Shown piece by piece: positions 34,501 through 47,100 of a stretch of 64,000 bases of DNA. The notes below the pieces were generated by a model. It was given only the letters and a program-made list of their open reading frames with translations, was not told the origin of the DNA and ran no database searches. Source of the stretch: Chrysaora quinquecirrha (Eukaryota; Cnidaria; Scyphozoa; Semaeostomeae; Pelagiidae); assembly GCA_014526335.1 (NCBI GenBank), contig JACTAT010000010.1, positions 4,194,913 through 4,258,912 of the forward strand. Direction: 5' to 3'. The first letter of the stretch is position 1. Every line of letters begins with the position of its first letter. Both the position numbers and the translations under genes were made by a program.

Positions 34501-37500
34501 TCCTTGATAAGAAAATTACAAATGTTTAATAAAAATTGCTTCGTCATTTGGCCAGGGCCTAAAGAAATAGAATTCGTTGCACGATGCTCTTTGTGCAGAA
34601 ACATTCTTTGCTTAACGCAAGCAGAAATGTTTGACAAGCATTGTTTTGTGAAGTAGCCAAACAATTAAACATTTTCCTTGAATAGCAAATTAAAAATGTT
34701 TTAAAGAAACTGTTTGATCGTTAAGTAGAATTTGTAGCGTGATATTTTTCATCAAAAACAGCAACAATAATATTCTTTGTATGACGCAAACAAAAATGTT
34801 TGACGAGCATTATTTTGAAACGTGAAAAATGTCAAAGAATGTGCTTGACAAGCAAATTTTTCAAATGTTTCACAAACAATATTTGATCGTTTGGCCAGCG
34901 TAATAAGTGAATTGGGTCTATAAGGTCAATGTTTGCGATGGCAGAATTGTAGAAATAATTATAGGTTAATGTGAAATATTGGTACAATCGAAAAGAACTA
35001 ACTTGCCTTGTAAGGTAGTTAAATAAGTTTCCATCCCCTAAGTCGATGTTCCGTAAGCCAAGGTTCGGTAAATCAAGCTCACAGACTTCAACAAAGTTGG
35101 AATGACCAAGTCTTTCAGCAACAAAATCTTGAGTAAGCCTAAAGAATAATTTTTTTTCGTTTTAAATCTGAAAAACTCTCAGCTAAATCATATGTGGTAC
35201 CAGTATTTTCAGCTGATTTTCAAAGCAGAATGCAAATTTAGCGACATTCGTAGTAAAGGGTTGACGACGATTAAAAAAGGGCCTAAAAGACATCTTAGAT
35301 CAACCCATATACTGCTGAGAGTAGCAATTCGGGTTTCAAATCGGAAACGGGGGGACAGCCTTGGACCGTATGACTTGGAGAGTTAATCGGCAATTTCATT
35401 GAGCTCCATTATAGCTCAGTGGAAACGTCGTTAGCTCTCTGGTCGTACAGTCCTGGTTCGAATCCCATCTACTGTGGTACACTTTTCTTTAATAAGCAAT
35501 CGCTCAATAAGCAACTAGGGCTGAACTGGCCTTAACATTTAGCAACTTGAGGGCTCAACTGAATTACTGTAAGCAACTAAAAAGTCAAACAACCAAGCTT
35601 ATAAGCTTTCTTATTGTTAGGAAATTGTTTGTTCTTAAGTTTTGCATGTTGAAGTTCGTAAGCTAACGTTTTTCCACTTACTGCCTCCCAAAAGTCGTGC
35701 TGTAGGCCTAACAGTTGATGACTTTGACCCACGAAGTCAGATGGTTGTTTGGTACAAAAAGTATTAAGCAACTTCAACCAACTTTGAGGGCTGAAATGTC
35801 TAAAATTATAAGCAACTTTGAGGGCTGGATAAAAGTCCAGTTACTTATTAGAAGAAAAATGTATGCCATCTGTAGACGAATCGATCCTAGTGTTTGCCAT
35901 CCATGACAAATATAGATAATAAACTATATGTATAGGTGTACCGGCAACAGAAGTAAAATTATTGTGGAAAAAAACATCAAAATAAATTTCTTACTTTCCA
36001 CCAAAAGTATCTTTGGCAAGGCCTTCTTCAAATTGGTCCTAAATGAAGCAAGATGAGGATAAGTAACACTAAGAAAAACAAATCTCACTAAAAATTGATA
36101 CAACGTTGACTGTTTTCAGCTAATCAAGCGTCAAAACTATAACAGCAAAGACATAACGAATATTTTCTCCAAGGACAATGTTTTACGCACCACAGGTATC
36201 CCATCCAAAGCTTTAAGTGTTTGCAAATGAAATATAGTAAATAGTCTGTAATCCGTCGTTTCTTTAGCCAAAGGGTTTCCAACCAAATCTAAGATTCTCA
36301 AACTGGCAATGGCCTATAAAGAAAATTGGAGATTGAGACATATATTTTCAAAAAAAGAACTTGCCTGTTAAAAAGTTAAAAAGAGTGCATTGGATGGTTA
36401 TAACTTTCCTGAGAAGAAAAGAAAGATCGTCATGACACATCTGAGGTTAAAGAAGGATGGAAAACTGCAAAAAGTAAAAGAAGACCAAAACGAAGAAGAA
36501 GAAGGGAGAATAAGAGTGGGAATGAAGAGAAAAGACAAAGAAGAAGAAGAAAAAAGAATTAGAGGTATGAGAAGACAATGAAGACGAAGGAATGAGAAGA
36601 AGAAGAATAATAAAAGGAGGAATGAGAAGACAATGAAGACGAAGAAGGAGAAGAAGAAGAAGAAGAGGAAGACGAAGAGAAAGACAAAGAGAAAAAAAGA
36701 AGAAGAAGAAGAAGAAGAAAAGAGAGAAGAAGAAGAGAAGAAGAAGAAAAAAAAAAAAGAAGAAGAAAAAAGAAGAAGAAGAAAACAGAATAAGAAGAAA
36801 GAGAAGAAGAAGAAAAAGAAGAAGAAGAAGAAGAAGAAGAAGAAGAAGAAGAAGAAGAAAGAAGAAGATGAGGATGAAGAAAAAGAAGTAGAAAAAAAAT
36901 AAGAAGAACAAAAGGAGAAGAAGAAGAAAAAGAAGATAAAAATAAAAGAAGAAGAAAAATAAGAGAAAGAATGACAAGTAGAGGAATGAGAAGAAACGGA
37001 GGAGAAAAAGAGAACAAGAACAAGAACAAGAAGAAGAAGAAGAAGAAGAAGAAGAAGAAGAAAGAGAAGAAGGAGAAAAGGAGGAAATAAATTGTAAAGA
37101 AACAAAGAGAGGTGAAAGAAGAAAAAGGTTTATTAAGATAAAAGAAGAAGAAGACAGCACAAAAAAGAAGGAAATGAAATTTAACTGACCTTCAGATTGA
37201 AAATTTCACGGATGTTGCCAATTTGATTGTTTCCTATGTATAATTCAGTAAGAGAAGCTGCCTTCTAAAATTGTAAAAATAAATAAGTTAACAAAACAAA
37301 AACAGAAAAGAAAGAAAAGGAAATGCAAATAAAAGAAAATTACAAGAACTAGCAAGGAATCCTTTTGGAAAGACTTGTAGTTCAAACAAGTCAAACATAC
37401 AAACGAACATACAGAATAGACCTTTTCAAATAGCACTGGGTCAGCACAACATATCTCTGGAAGATGGCGGACATCTTGAGTAAGGGAATCCACTCTGAAT

Positions 37501-40500
37501 GCAACGACTTTTATTGTTATCGCTTCAGAAGAGGTAGTGCAATAAATTTGCTTCAAATTATTAGTGTTTTATTACAGTTGAATTTAAAGAAAGGAATCAA
37601 TTCCAAGCTTATCTGCTCGAGGAGATATTTAATCAACTATATTCCTTTTTGTGAATTACTAACATCTTGTCTCTTGAGTTTCTTATGCAGATATATCTAA
37701 TAATCGTCACAGATTCCTTCCTCTCTCTGTCTTCTATTATTCGTGAATTTAAAGAAAAATTTGCTGTTCTGCCTCTCCTAAAACGGCCGCAGTCTAAGTC
37801 GTTGGGCGAAGAGAGGATTCCCTTGTTGAAGATGTCAACCATCTCCCAGAACCATGTTGCGTCGGCCCAGACTTCTTTGGAAAGGTAAATAGAAATACAG
37901 AAGATAAACAGATATATATAATAATAAGCAATCAAAAAGTCAGAGAAACAAAACAAAAACTTTTCAACCTGCAGACTTTTCAGATGTGATATGAGATTGT
38001 TTTCAAGTGACAAATTCTCCAATTCAACAAGTTTCTCGAAGTTAGTTCCATCAATTGTCAATAAATTGTTGTTGCAAAGATTCAGACTCTTCAACCTCAA
38101 CAAATGATCAATTCCTATAAGGCAAAACAGATGGCCTTACTACTATAGATGAAGTAGGCTGCTTAAAAACGTACAACGACTATAAAGGATAAATTCAGTC
38201 TAGAAAAGGGACAAGCAAGTAGTAACAACGGCCTGGTAATTTTTCCCGCCATAATACAATGAGTTGTGATTACATGACATTCATTCTGGCCACATGAAAA
38301 CAAGTAGGCCTCCAGCGTTGACTGCCTATTTATTATGACTCGACGCTTTAAAAGCAAAAAACGCGTCGATATTTTCAAAAACACTGCCTAGCGACTTCTA
38401 TTTGTTAAGCAATATTTTGTGACGTGGCCAAAGACAGGAAACAGCTTGCTTATTTAAGCACATTGCAAGCTACAATCCAAGAACTCAAAATCAAAGACAC
38501 CAACCTTCAAGTTTTGAAATGCAATTCCCAACTAGAGATAGTTCTTCGATTTTCGGGCAGTTCTCCAAACCCTAAGGAAAAGCAATTCAGTCAACCACCA
38601 TCATAATGTCCTTCTATCATTAAGTCAATTAACTGAATACAAGTTACCTGTACCCACCTCAATTTTTGTGATGTCATTGTGATTAAAAGAAACATATCGA
38701 AGATTCTCCAAATGCTCCAAATTAGAAATTTTGCTCAGATGTTGGTTATCCAGTTGCAGACACGTCACCTATAATAGAAACACAAAATTGAGAAGTTTAG
38801 TGTTACGGGACCGTCAAAAGGAAGAAGAGGAGCTGAACTTGACTTTGTGGGGGACTATTCTTTCAATGCTAATAAAAGCCAAATATTTAGTGAGTCTTCA
38901 TACTTTGTTAACGATCTTTTAAAATTCTGAAATCAAAGGCTCTCATGAAGGCTCGGATTATATATTCAGTACAGTCGAGACGGAGGTCCGATGGGGTCAG
39001 ACGTCCGGGGCACGGGCTGTGAGGGGTTCGCGAAAATTTATACTTCCCCCTTAAACCTCCAAAAAGACCCGGTACGATTACATTACCCCAGTCCTCGCTT
39101 TGCTTCTAGACGGCATTGGTAGCGTCACAGGCAAGGTGGAGTTCTTGTTAGCTCATCTGCTTCTGAGATCCTAGCAACTGGTGCTAAAAACACCATTTTA
39201 GCTTCAAACTTCATTTCAAGCACCCTTCACTATACCCAATCAATTGGCGGAATGCTACAAGCATTCTAGGACCATTTGGGGGGAGGGGTGGAGGCTGCAC
39301 TTCAACAAGATGTATTATCTGCAATTACAACCCTGTGGTCAGGGCAGCAACTCTGTTATGCAATCTGATTGGCTTAAAACGTTCGGAAGCGACGTAATGA
39401 TAAGGCATTTTTATCCGGTAAACGCCCATTCATCAGGGAGCACCAAACGGTTTCGTTATAATTGCTTCAAACACGATACGATATTTGTATCATTAGGGGT
39501 CACGAACATGCACTGTCCATAGGGTGATAGATCATATAATGGTTTTGCACTGATGGCTTCGGTTAATATTTTCTGGTATTGCCCTCAAAACTGTTAATAT
39601 AGGCTTAATACAAAAACATGAGTACCTTGTAAAACCATTTCTTATCATCCTCATACAGCTTCACAGGCTTGTTCTTGCTCATTTTCATTATGACACTAGC
39701 TGTGGATTCGAGGCTCAGCGTCCTCGGTTTCACAACATCCGTCCTAGAATGGGCGAGAATCGTTATGTATGCGATTCTGGAACATGCTGCCATGCGAACT
39801 GCCATCGCAGTTTCCTCCTCCGTCACATCTTCGTTGTCCATCGTAGTGAGATTACGCAATCGTCCAATGCAACGCATTCGCAGGGTTCCCTCCTATGACG
39901 AAGAGTGATAGAATGTTGATGACTTATGACAACCAATTTATACACAGAGTCAGAGACGAATTTTTGAATTTCAGCACCCACCTTCAGCCAAGGGTTGTGT
40001 TTCAGATTCAACGATTTCAGCGCAGGGAGATACTTCCTAATTAGTCCAACTTCTTCACGTGTGTAATGCAGTCTGTTCCAACTCATATCTAACGATGTCA
40101 AATGAATACAGCCCTGAAATAAAAAACAAACTTTATGTAAATCGAGCACCTGGAATAAACCAAGTTTATCAACACCACAAAAAACTCACTGAAGAAGGCA
40201 CAATATGGCCGAGACACTAAGCCGAACAAGAGGAGGTCCTTGGGCTTTACGACCCCGAGAAAAGACCTTTTTAAAGAGGTCTGGATCAGCGCTACATTTT
40301 TCTAGATAATGGTAGATACACTGAGGAAGGGGAATCCTCTCCACGTGCAAATCTGTGACATTAAATATTGTGAATATCTGTAGAAACACATGCAACAAGA
40401 TGCAAGCAACTCACAAAAGGAAAATTTTATTTTAGGCTGTTTTAGCAACAGGACGCCACAAGTGAAGAAGACGTCGCGAGCAGACAAGATACTGGGCTCT

Positions 40501-43500
40501 GGTTATTTTCCCGCGCCTGGATATTCCGTATTCTGGCGACAACGTCATCTTGCTGTTTTCACGTTCTCACGAAAATGTCAAAATTTTGCGTTGCTTTTGA
40601 AGCTGCAACAGTTACTTCAGCAACCAAACCAGTTAATTATTGCGATAATTTGCGTTTGTAATGAGGAACTATATATAGTAAAAACTGCGAAAGAATTCAA
40701 TTCAGAATCAAGCGGTTGGCTAAAATACTTATTTCTTTAACTATCTTTACACTTAGGCCCTAATATGCCGTATGTAGTCGTTGCCATCCTTCAATGCTAG
40801 ATCAAAAGTTCAAATCAAAACGCTACAGAACCTTCATGACAAAAACGTTGTTCTCATTGGCGGTCGCATCCTGTTGCTAAAACAGTCTATTACTTACTCA
40901 ATCCCAGAAATCTGGTTGAATAACATCAAAAATTGCACTGAACGCAATTTTGGCGCCACAAATCTTAGAAATTGAGCGCCAAAAATTCCCATGCTTCCTC
41001 GCAGGTCCGGTCAATTTCACACCTTTCGATCCGACCTTTGCAATAAATAGGAAAGAAACCACATTTCTCATTGCCCAATGATGGGAGACGGATCTCTCCT
41101 GAAACGTTGCCCAACTAAATATCAAAGGCTTGTCATGATAAGTGGTGACTATCATGTCTAATACAGTGTCAGAAACAGCCTTGATAAGTCCGAATATATT
41201 TACATGGTTTAAGTTTGGACAATCCACTTCCATGCAGATCAAGACTCTAAAGAATGATAAAAAAGGAACAATAGAAGAACATCTAAGTAGGAACAATAGA
41301 AGAACATCTAAGTAATACGCAAAAACAATTGAATGCGAAAATTATGCTGGAGGGGGGCTCATGCAACGGGGGGAGGGATTTACTTGGGGGGCAAACAGTT
41401 ATCTTACCGTTATGCGATTTATGAACGACGCCCCAGTATGCTTTAGAAGTAGATCTTCTGTTAGGAAAGTCAACCTGTAAAAAAATTAATGAATTGCATA
41501 GGTGAATTGAATGGTGCTGGGGGGGCTCAGTCAGAAAAATTATGTTTGATTTTGAGGGCTCAGCCACTCAAAAATTTTGTATTGGCCGTGCTTTTGAAAG
41601 TCTAAATATGCTTTATTTGCAAAGATCTTGACGCAGAGTTAACATCAAAAGAAAATTTTCTTTACCCTAGCACCTTTCGCGTCGATTCGATTGCCAAGGT
41701 GTATATTGTTTGTGAAATACAGTTTTCCGGTCTCCACTGAGCCCACATACATATTTCCATGGTTCTCGCAACTTTTCTGATGTTGTCTACTCAGTTTTTA
41801 GCTTAAGCACTGATTATCATATTATGGATAAGGTCGCAAAGAACCGCACCCTTCCTCCACCATCTTCCAGAAAATACCACGCTGTCCCAGACCTCTTTGA
41901 AAAGGTATAAACGAGCACAATAAAACTACCTTGGTCGTGTTTTGATGCTAGGCTCCATACCCAGAATATCTTCATCGACTTTCATGAGTTTTTCATCAAA
42001 TACTGAAACTGTTTCTAAGTTATCGTCCATCTTGCCTTCTTTAGTTTGTGAAAATATGCTGCTGAGAGCGACACTAAGAGGATCTTTATTCTAAATAAGA
42101 TGACAAAATAAAGTAGGCAGCAAAGTAAGGCTTTGGTGAAAAGATCAAACAATTATTTTCAAACATTTGATGCTTGCCAGGGGAGGATTAGCTCTCAAAC
42201 AGGGCCAGCATTGTTTGCACATTTAGTTAAGTCTAAAAACATTGCTTGGTAAGTCAAAAACAATCCATTTGAAAGTACTTTTGCTTATCGCAATCAAGAA
42301 GTATTTGAAGGCTGGCAAAAAGATCAAACATTGTTGATCAAACATTAAATGCTTGCCAAGCAAGGATAAGTTCTTCAATGAGGCCCAACATTGTTTTCTC
42401 ATTTCGCTAGGTCCAAAAACATTGCTTAGGAATTTATTTAAAAAAGATGAAATACATTTCTGCTTGTCGTTGTCGCAATCAAGTAGCATTTGAATGGCGG
42501 TCTTGGTCAAACGATCAAACATTGTTGGTCAAACATCTGAGATCTGCTTGTCTAACAAAATTTCCTAACCGTTTGCTAAAGTCACAAAGCATCGCTCGTC
42601 AAAAATTTAAGCTGCTGAAAATCAAAAGTTTTGCGTAAGGAGAAAAAACTAGCTAATATTCTGTATGTAGTATTCCGTACTTTCAAATGCATTTCAACCT
42701 CAAAGCATGACAATTTCCCAGACCAACATTGTCAAATGGCTATAATACCCTTGGCTAGACCAAAATTACAACAAATTTACCCTGACTGACTACAAGTCCG
42801 AAAAAGTATACCCTATAGTGCGGCACATCCCCGTGTACCTTTACTATGAAAGAACCCCCCCCCCATAGTGATCAAAACTTCAAGAATGACTATTGAATGA
42901 AAGCAAAATCATCAAAAACTATAAACTATTTATATCTCCTTACCCGAGTTCCATATTCAAATTCAACGAGATATTCTGGTAGAATAATTTTTGGATCGAA
43001 AACATGCCAAGTGCACCTCCGCAGAGGACATTCACAAAGCTCTGAGATCGCTGCGGAGGATTTGTTTCTCGCCTTAGTTGGGCAGATGGCGTGACGTCGT
43101 GTTTGATACACTGATTCAGCATTTGGAAACGAGGCTCTGTTTATCCTATAAGAAAGCAACCAGAGATTAGGTTAACTGTAAAAAAAACTTGTTCATATAC
43201 TACACGTTTTTACTGTTGTTAGGAAACTGGTTAAGAAGAATCCTACAATTTTTGACAAAATATTTGGAACAAGGCCTCTTTCCCATGGAATACGACCTAT
43301 TCCAGCGATTTTTAATTCAACAACTCCAATGCCCCCTTACCCATAAAGCAATGTTGGTAGTAAAGCAAGACAACTTTTGTTGAAAACAACATTGAAACGG
43401 GGAGGGACAATACTGTACATGGATTACAGCAAGTCTGTTTACGCAGTTCCGATATGTTTTGTCCAAGATTCTAGTTCTGGAGACCCCGCATTTTTTTTTT

Positions 43501-46500
43501 GAAAATTAAGAACAATCTTAAAAAATCTTTGATAAAATTTTTTGATAAAATGATAAAATGATCGAAAACTGAGAAACTTTAAGAAATAGATCCAGCGCTG
43601 AGTCCTTTCTCTTAGCCTGCCTTAAGCATTAACGCGGGATTAAGGGAAGATTCTGGAAAAATTCAATCATCAGGGGTCAAAATGAACAGGAGGACCTTGG
43701 AAGGATTACTGCACGCTTTTCTGGCAAAATAAGATACTATTGGATTATATATGTAACAAACAAATTTATTAGCATACTTTTTTTCGTTTTTGCTTGCTTT
43801 GACAGACCTCCCAATATAGGTTTTGCACAAGAGAAGCTGCCCTGTAAAGGTAAAGTTAAAGCAATTGTCAAGCAATAGATTTTGGTGTCAAATTTAAGTG
43901 AACATCACAATAGACTATTTCAACTAAGGGCCTCGTTTTCAAAAAAATTGAAAATTAGGTCATAGAAAAATTTCGACTTCAGTTTCGAATTCAGCACTTT
44001 CTTTTTAGTGTTGAGGCAAATTTTTACGCTTCTAGTCCTCACGATGTTGATTCTATAGCGATTAAAAATTTGAAAATTTGTAAGGGATATGACCGTGTAA
44101 AATGATTGAGGGTGTAAAATTTCACCCCCAGCGATTTTTCACGGTCAAATCCTTCATAAAATTTCAAACTTTTAACACCTATAAAATCAACATCTTAAGG
44201 GCTAGAAGCATAAAACTTTGCCTCAACACTAAAAAGAAGTTACTGAATTCGAATATGAAGTCAAAATGTCTCTATGACTTAATTTTCAATTTTTTTGAAA
44301 ACGAGGCCCTTAGTTGAAATGGTCTATTAACTTAAAAAACATTCAGTGTACATAAAAAATGACAAATACAGTTAACAACTTGCAAACAAGAACCTTACAT
44401 ATTAAAGGAACATACAGGAGACCAGGCCAAAATGCTATATTGATTGTTTTGGGTTTAATCTTTAGGCACTGGCTAAATGATCAAACATTGTTTGTCAAAC
44501 ATTTGAGATTTACTTGTCAAACATAATGATTGAGCATTTGGCCACATCGCGAAAAATTGCGCGTAAGACATTTTTTGCTTGATAAAAGCAGCTTCACGTT
44601 TTTCGAAAACATTGACGAGGGAATACTCTTGCAAAGCAATGTTTTGCAACGGGACCAAACCTTAAATGTTTGACCAACAATGTTTGATCAAATTTGTAAT
44701 TGCTTAATTGTTTCAAAACTTAAGTCGAGATGGCTTGAGTCTAAGATGAAATTGAAAATATAATCCATTAAAGAAAAAAATAAAACTAATTTTCACCGTA
44801 TTTATATTCTTGTCTTTTGGTATCATCTTTATCGACGTGTTTCTTCAGCAAATGTTTTACTCTGGGTTTATCAGCAATGCTAACACAATTCGTTAGCTGA
44901 ACGCCACAAGAACAAGCCTAAAAGGAGAAGGTGAACGAAGTCTTGGCCAGAATATTACTGAACACCCTTCACACTACTGTAAGTCCCTTCATGTTACTGA
45001 TGATAGCTCTCCACAATATAGTCCTCAACATTACTGATGATATCCCTTCATATTACTAATGATAGCTCTCCACAATACTTCAAGATAGCCTTCCACATTA
45101 TTCCGCATTCACCATATTACTGCAAAATAGCCTTCTATATTACTGAACATCCTTCATATTACTGCAAGATAGCCCTCTACATTACTGATGATAGCCCTCC
45201 ACATTACTGATGATATCCTTTCATGTTACTGATGACAGTTCTCCGCATAACTGTCAGATAGTCCTACACATTACCGATTATACCCCTCCATGTTACTGAT
45301 GATACCCCTCAACAATACTTCAAGATAGTTCTCCGCATTACTCCGCAGCCACCACATTACGGAAAGATAGTTCTCCACATTACTGAACATACTCCACATT
45401 ACTGCAAGAAAGCCCTCCACATTAGTGAGCATCCTCCACAATACTGCAAAATCGCCATCCACATTACCGACGACAGCCCTCACATTACTCCACATCCTCC
45501 ACGTTTCTCATGATAGCCCTCCACATTACTGGAAGATAGCGTCCCACATTACTGCGCATCCTCCACATTATTGAAGATATCCCTCCAATTTACTAATCAC
45601 CCTCCACACTCCTGCGAAAATCCCTCCACATCACTGCACATCCTCCACAATATTGCGCAGACATTACCTAAGGTTATTGCCCCCGGTGTTCATTCAAGAG
45701 AAAATGGTGTTATAGTCTCCAATAACCTAGGTATCAGCCTACCTAAATTATTAAAAAACAGCAATCTATTCAACCAGCAAAGGAAACTCAAATAAAAGGT
45801 AACAATACTGCTCACTTACATCCGCTGATACCTTGAATCCATTTTCAATAGCTTCAAGATGTCCTTCATTATTACCATCAACTGTATTATGACTCCAAAT
45901 ATGAAAAAGATAATCGAATTCCCTGTTCCCGGATCTGAAAGAAAATTCAAGGACACTTAGAAACAATGCATTGAAAACATTTGAAATATCAGAAATAGTA
46001 GCAAGTTGAACAAATAAAGTTAAGCAAAATTGTTGACAGAATTTAAAGTATTAAAATTTTGAATGATGAAGCAGACAATTAGTTTGATAAGCAGAATTCT
46101 AACGTTCAAATTGTTTTAAGTACCTAAAATGTTGCAGATTTTGATTTTTCAACAAGATGTTACTTGATGCAAATTTGACAATCTTTATTGCTATGTGATT
46201 AGTTCATAGATTTGTTCAAATAGTATTTGTAATTAAGAATGAAATTTCAAGATCATTTGAATATCCAGAATTTCGAACTTCAATTGATAGATTGCAACAT
46301 GAATCAGGAAATAGAATGAATTAAATGAAAATGAAATGAGTAATGAGATAGTCAATGTCAGTAATCAAAATGTATAAGAAGTATTGGTAAGATTATATTG
46401 ATAGTACTCACTAGTTAACATAAGTATATGATGCGAAACTGAATACTTAAATCATGAATATGAATAACGAAGTATAATCTATAAGATCTTACATGACTGA

Positions 46501-47069
46501 ATAACATGTGTAATTATAATCTAGAAGATTTAATGGATTAGATATAAATGTAAATATAACTGTGAAGTTAATGTTAATTCATAGAGTTTAATGCGAAGAT
46601 ATAGAAATTAGATAACAGAAAAGATAGAGTATTTAGAGTGAAATTAGAAAGAAATAAGAATGAGAAGGTTAAGAAAATGACAAGATAAGAAGAAAGAATA
46701 GTAATGACAAAAATGAAAGATAACGTTCAAGATCAATTACAAGAAAGAAACAAGATATAGAAAGATATAGAAATCATGTCAAAGTAATTGACAAAAATGT
46801 AATAGAATTGAATAGACATGATAAAGATAGCATAATAGAAATAAGAAATCGTAAGAAATATAACATGAATTAAGTCATGAATTGATAACTAAACGAGAAT
46901 AAGAAATCAAAGATAAAAGAATAATAATGAATAAATAATGTATCAAGAAAAGTACGAAATCAGATAGATAGAAGTTCAATGAAGTATCAAGCTAAAGAAC
47001 ATTAAATGATGAAGAAGAAATGAAATATGAAGAGAAAGAAAAGAAGAAGACGAAGAAGGAGAAGAAGAA

Positions 47070-47100
<31 letters not shown>

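Noticed and set aside
36398..37160. Long Ser/Phe/Leu-rich and Lys/Glu-rich frames up to 237 codons
   Set aside because: They are translations of a GAA/TTC microsatellite inside an LRRC9 intron; no start, splice or domain.
40898..41296. 132-codon minus-strand frame overlapping LRRC9 exon 17
   Set aside because: It is in another phase than the LRR sequence and has no domain; treated as chance, although a missing LRRC9 exon should lie near here.
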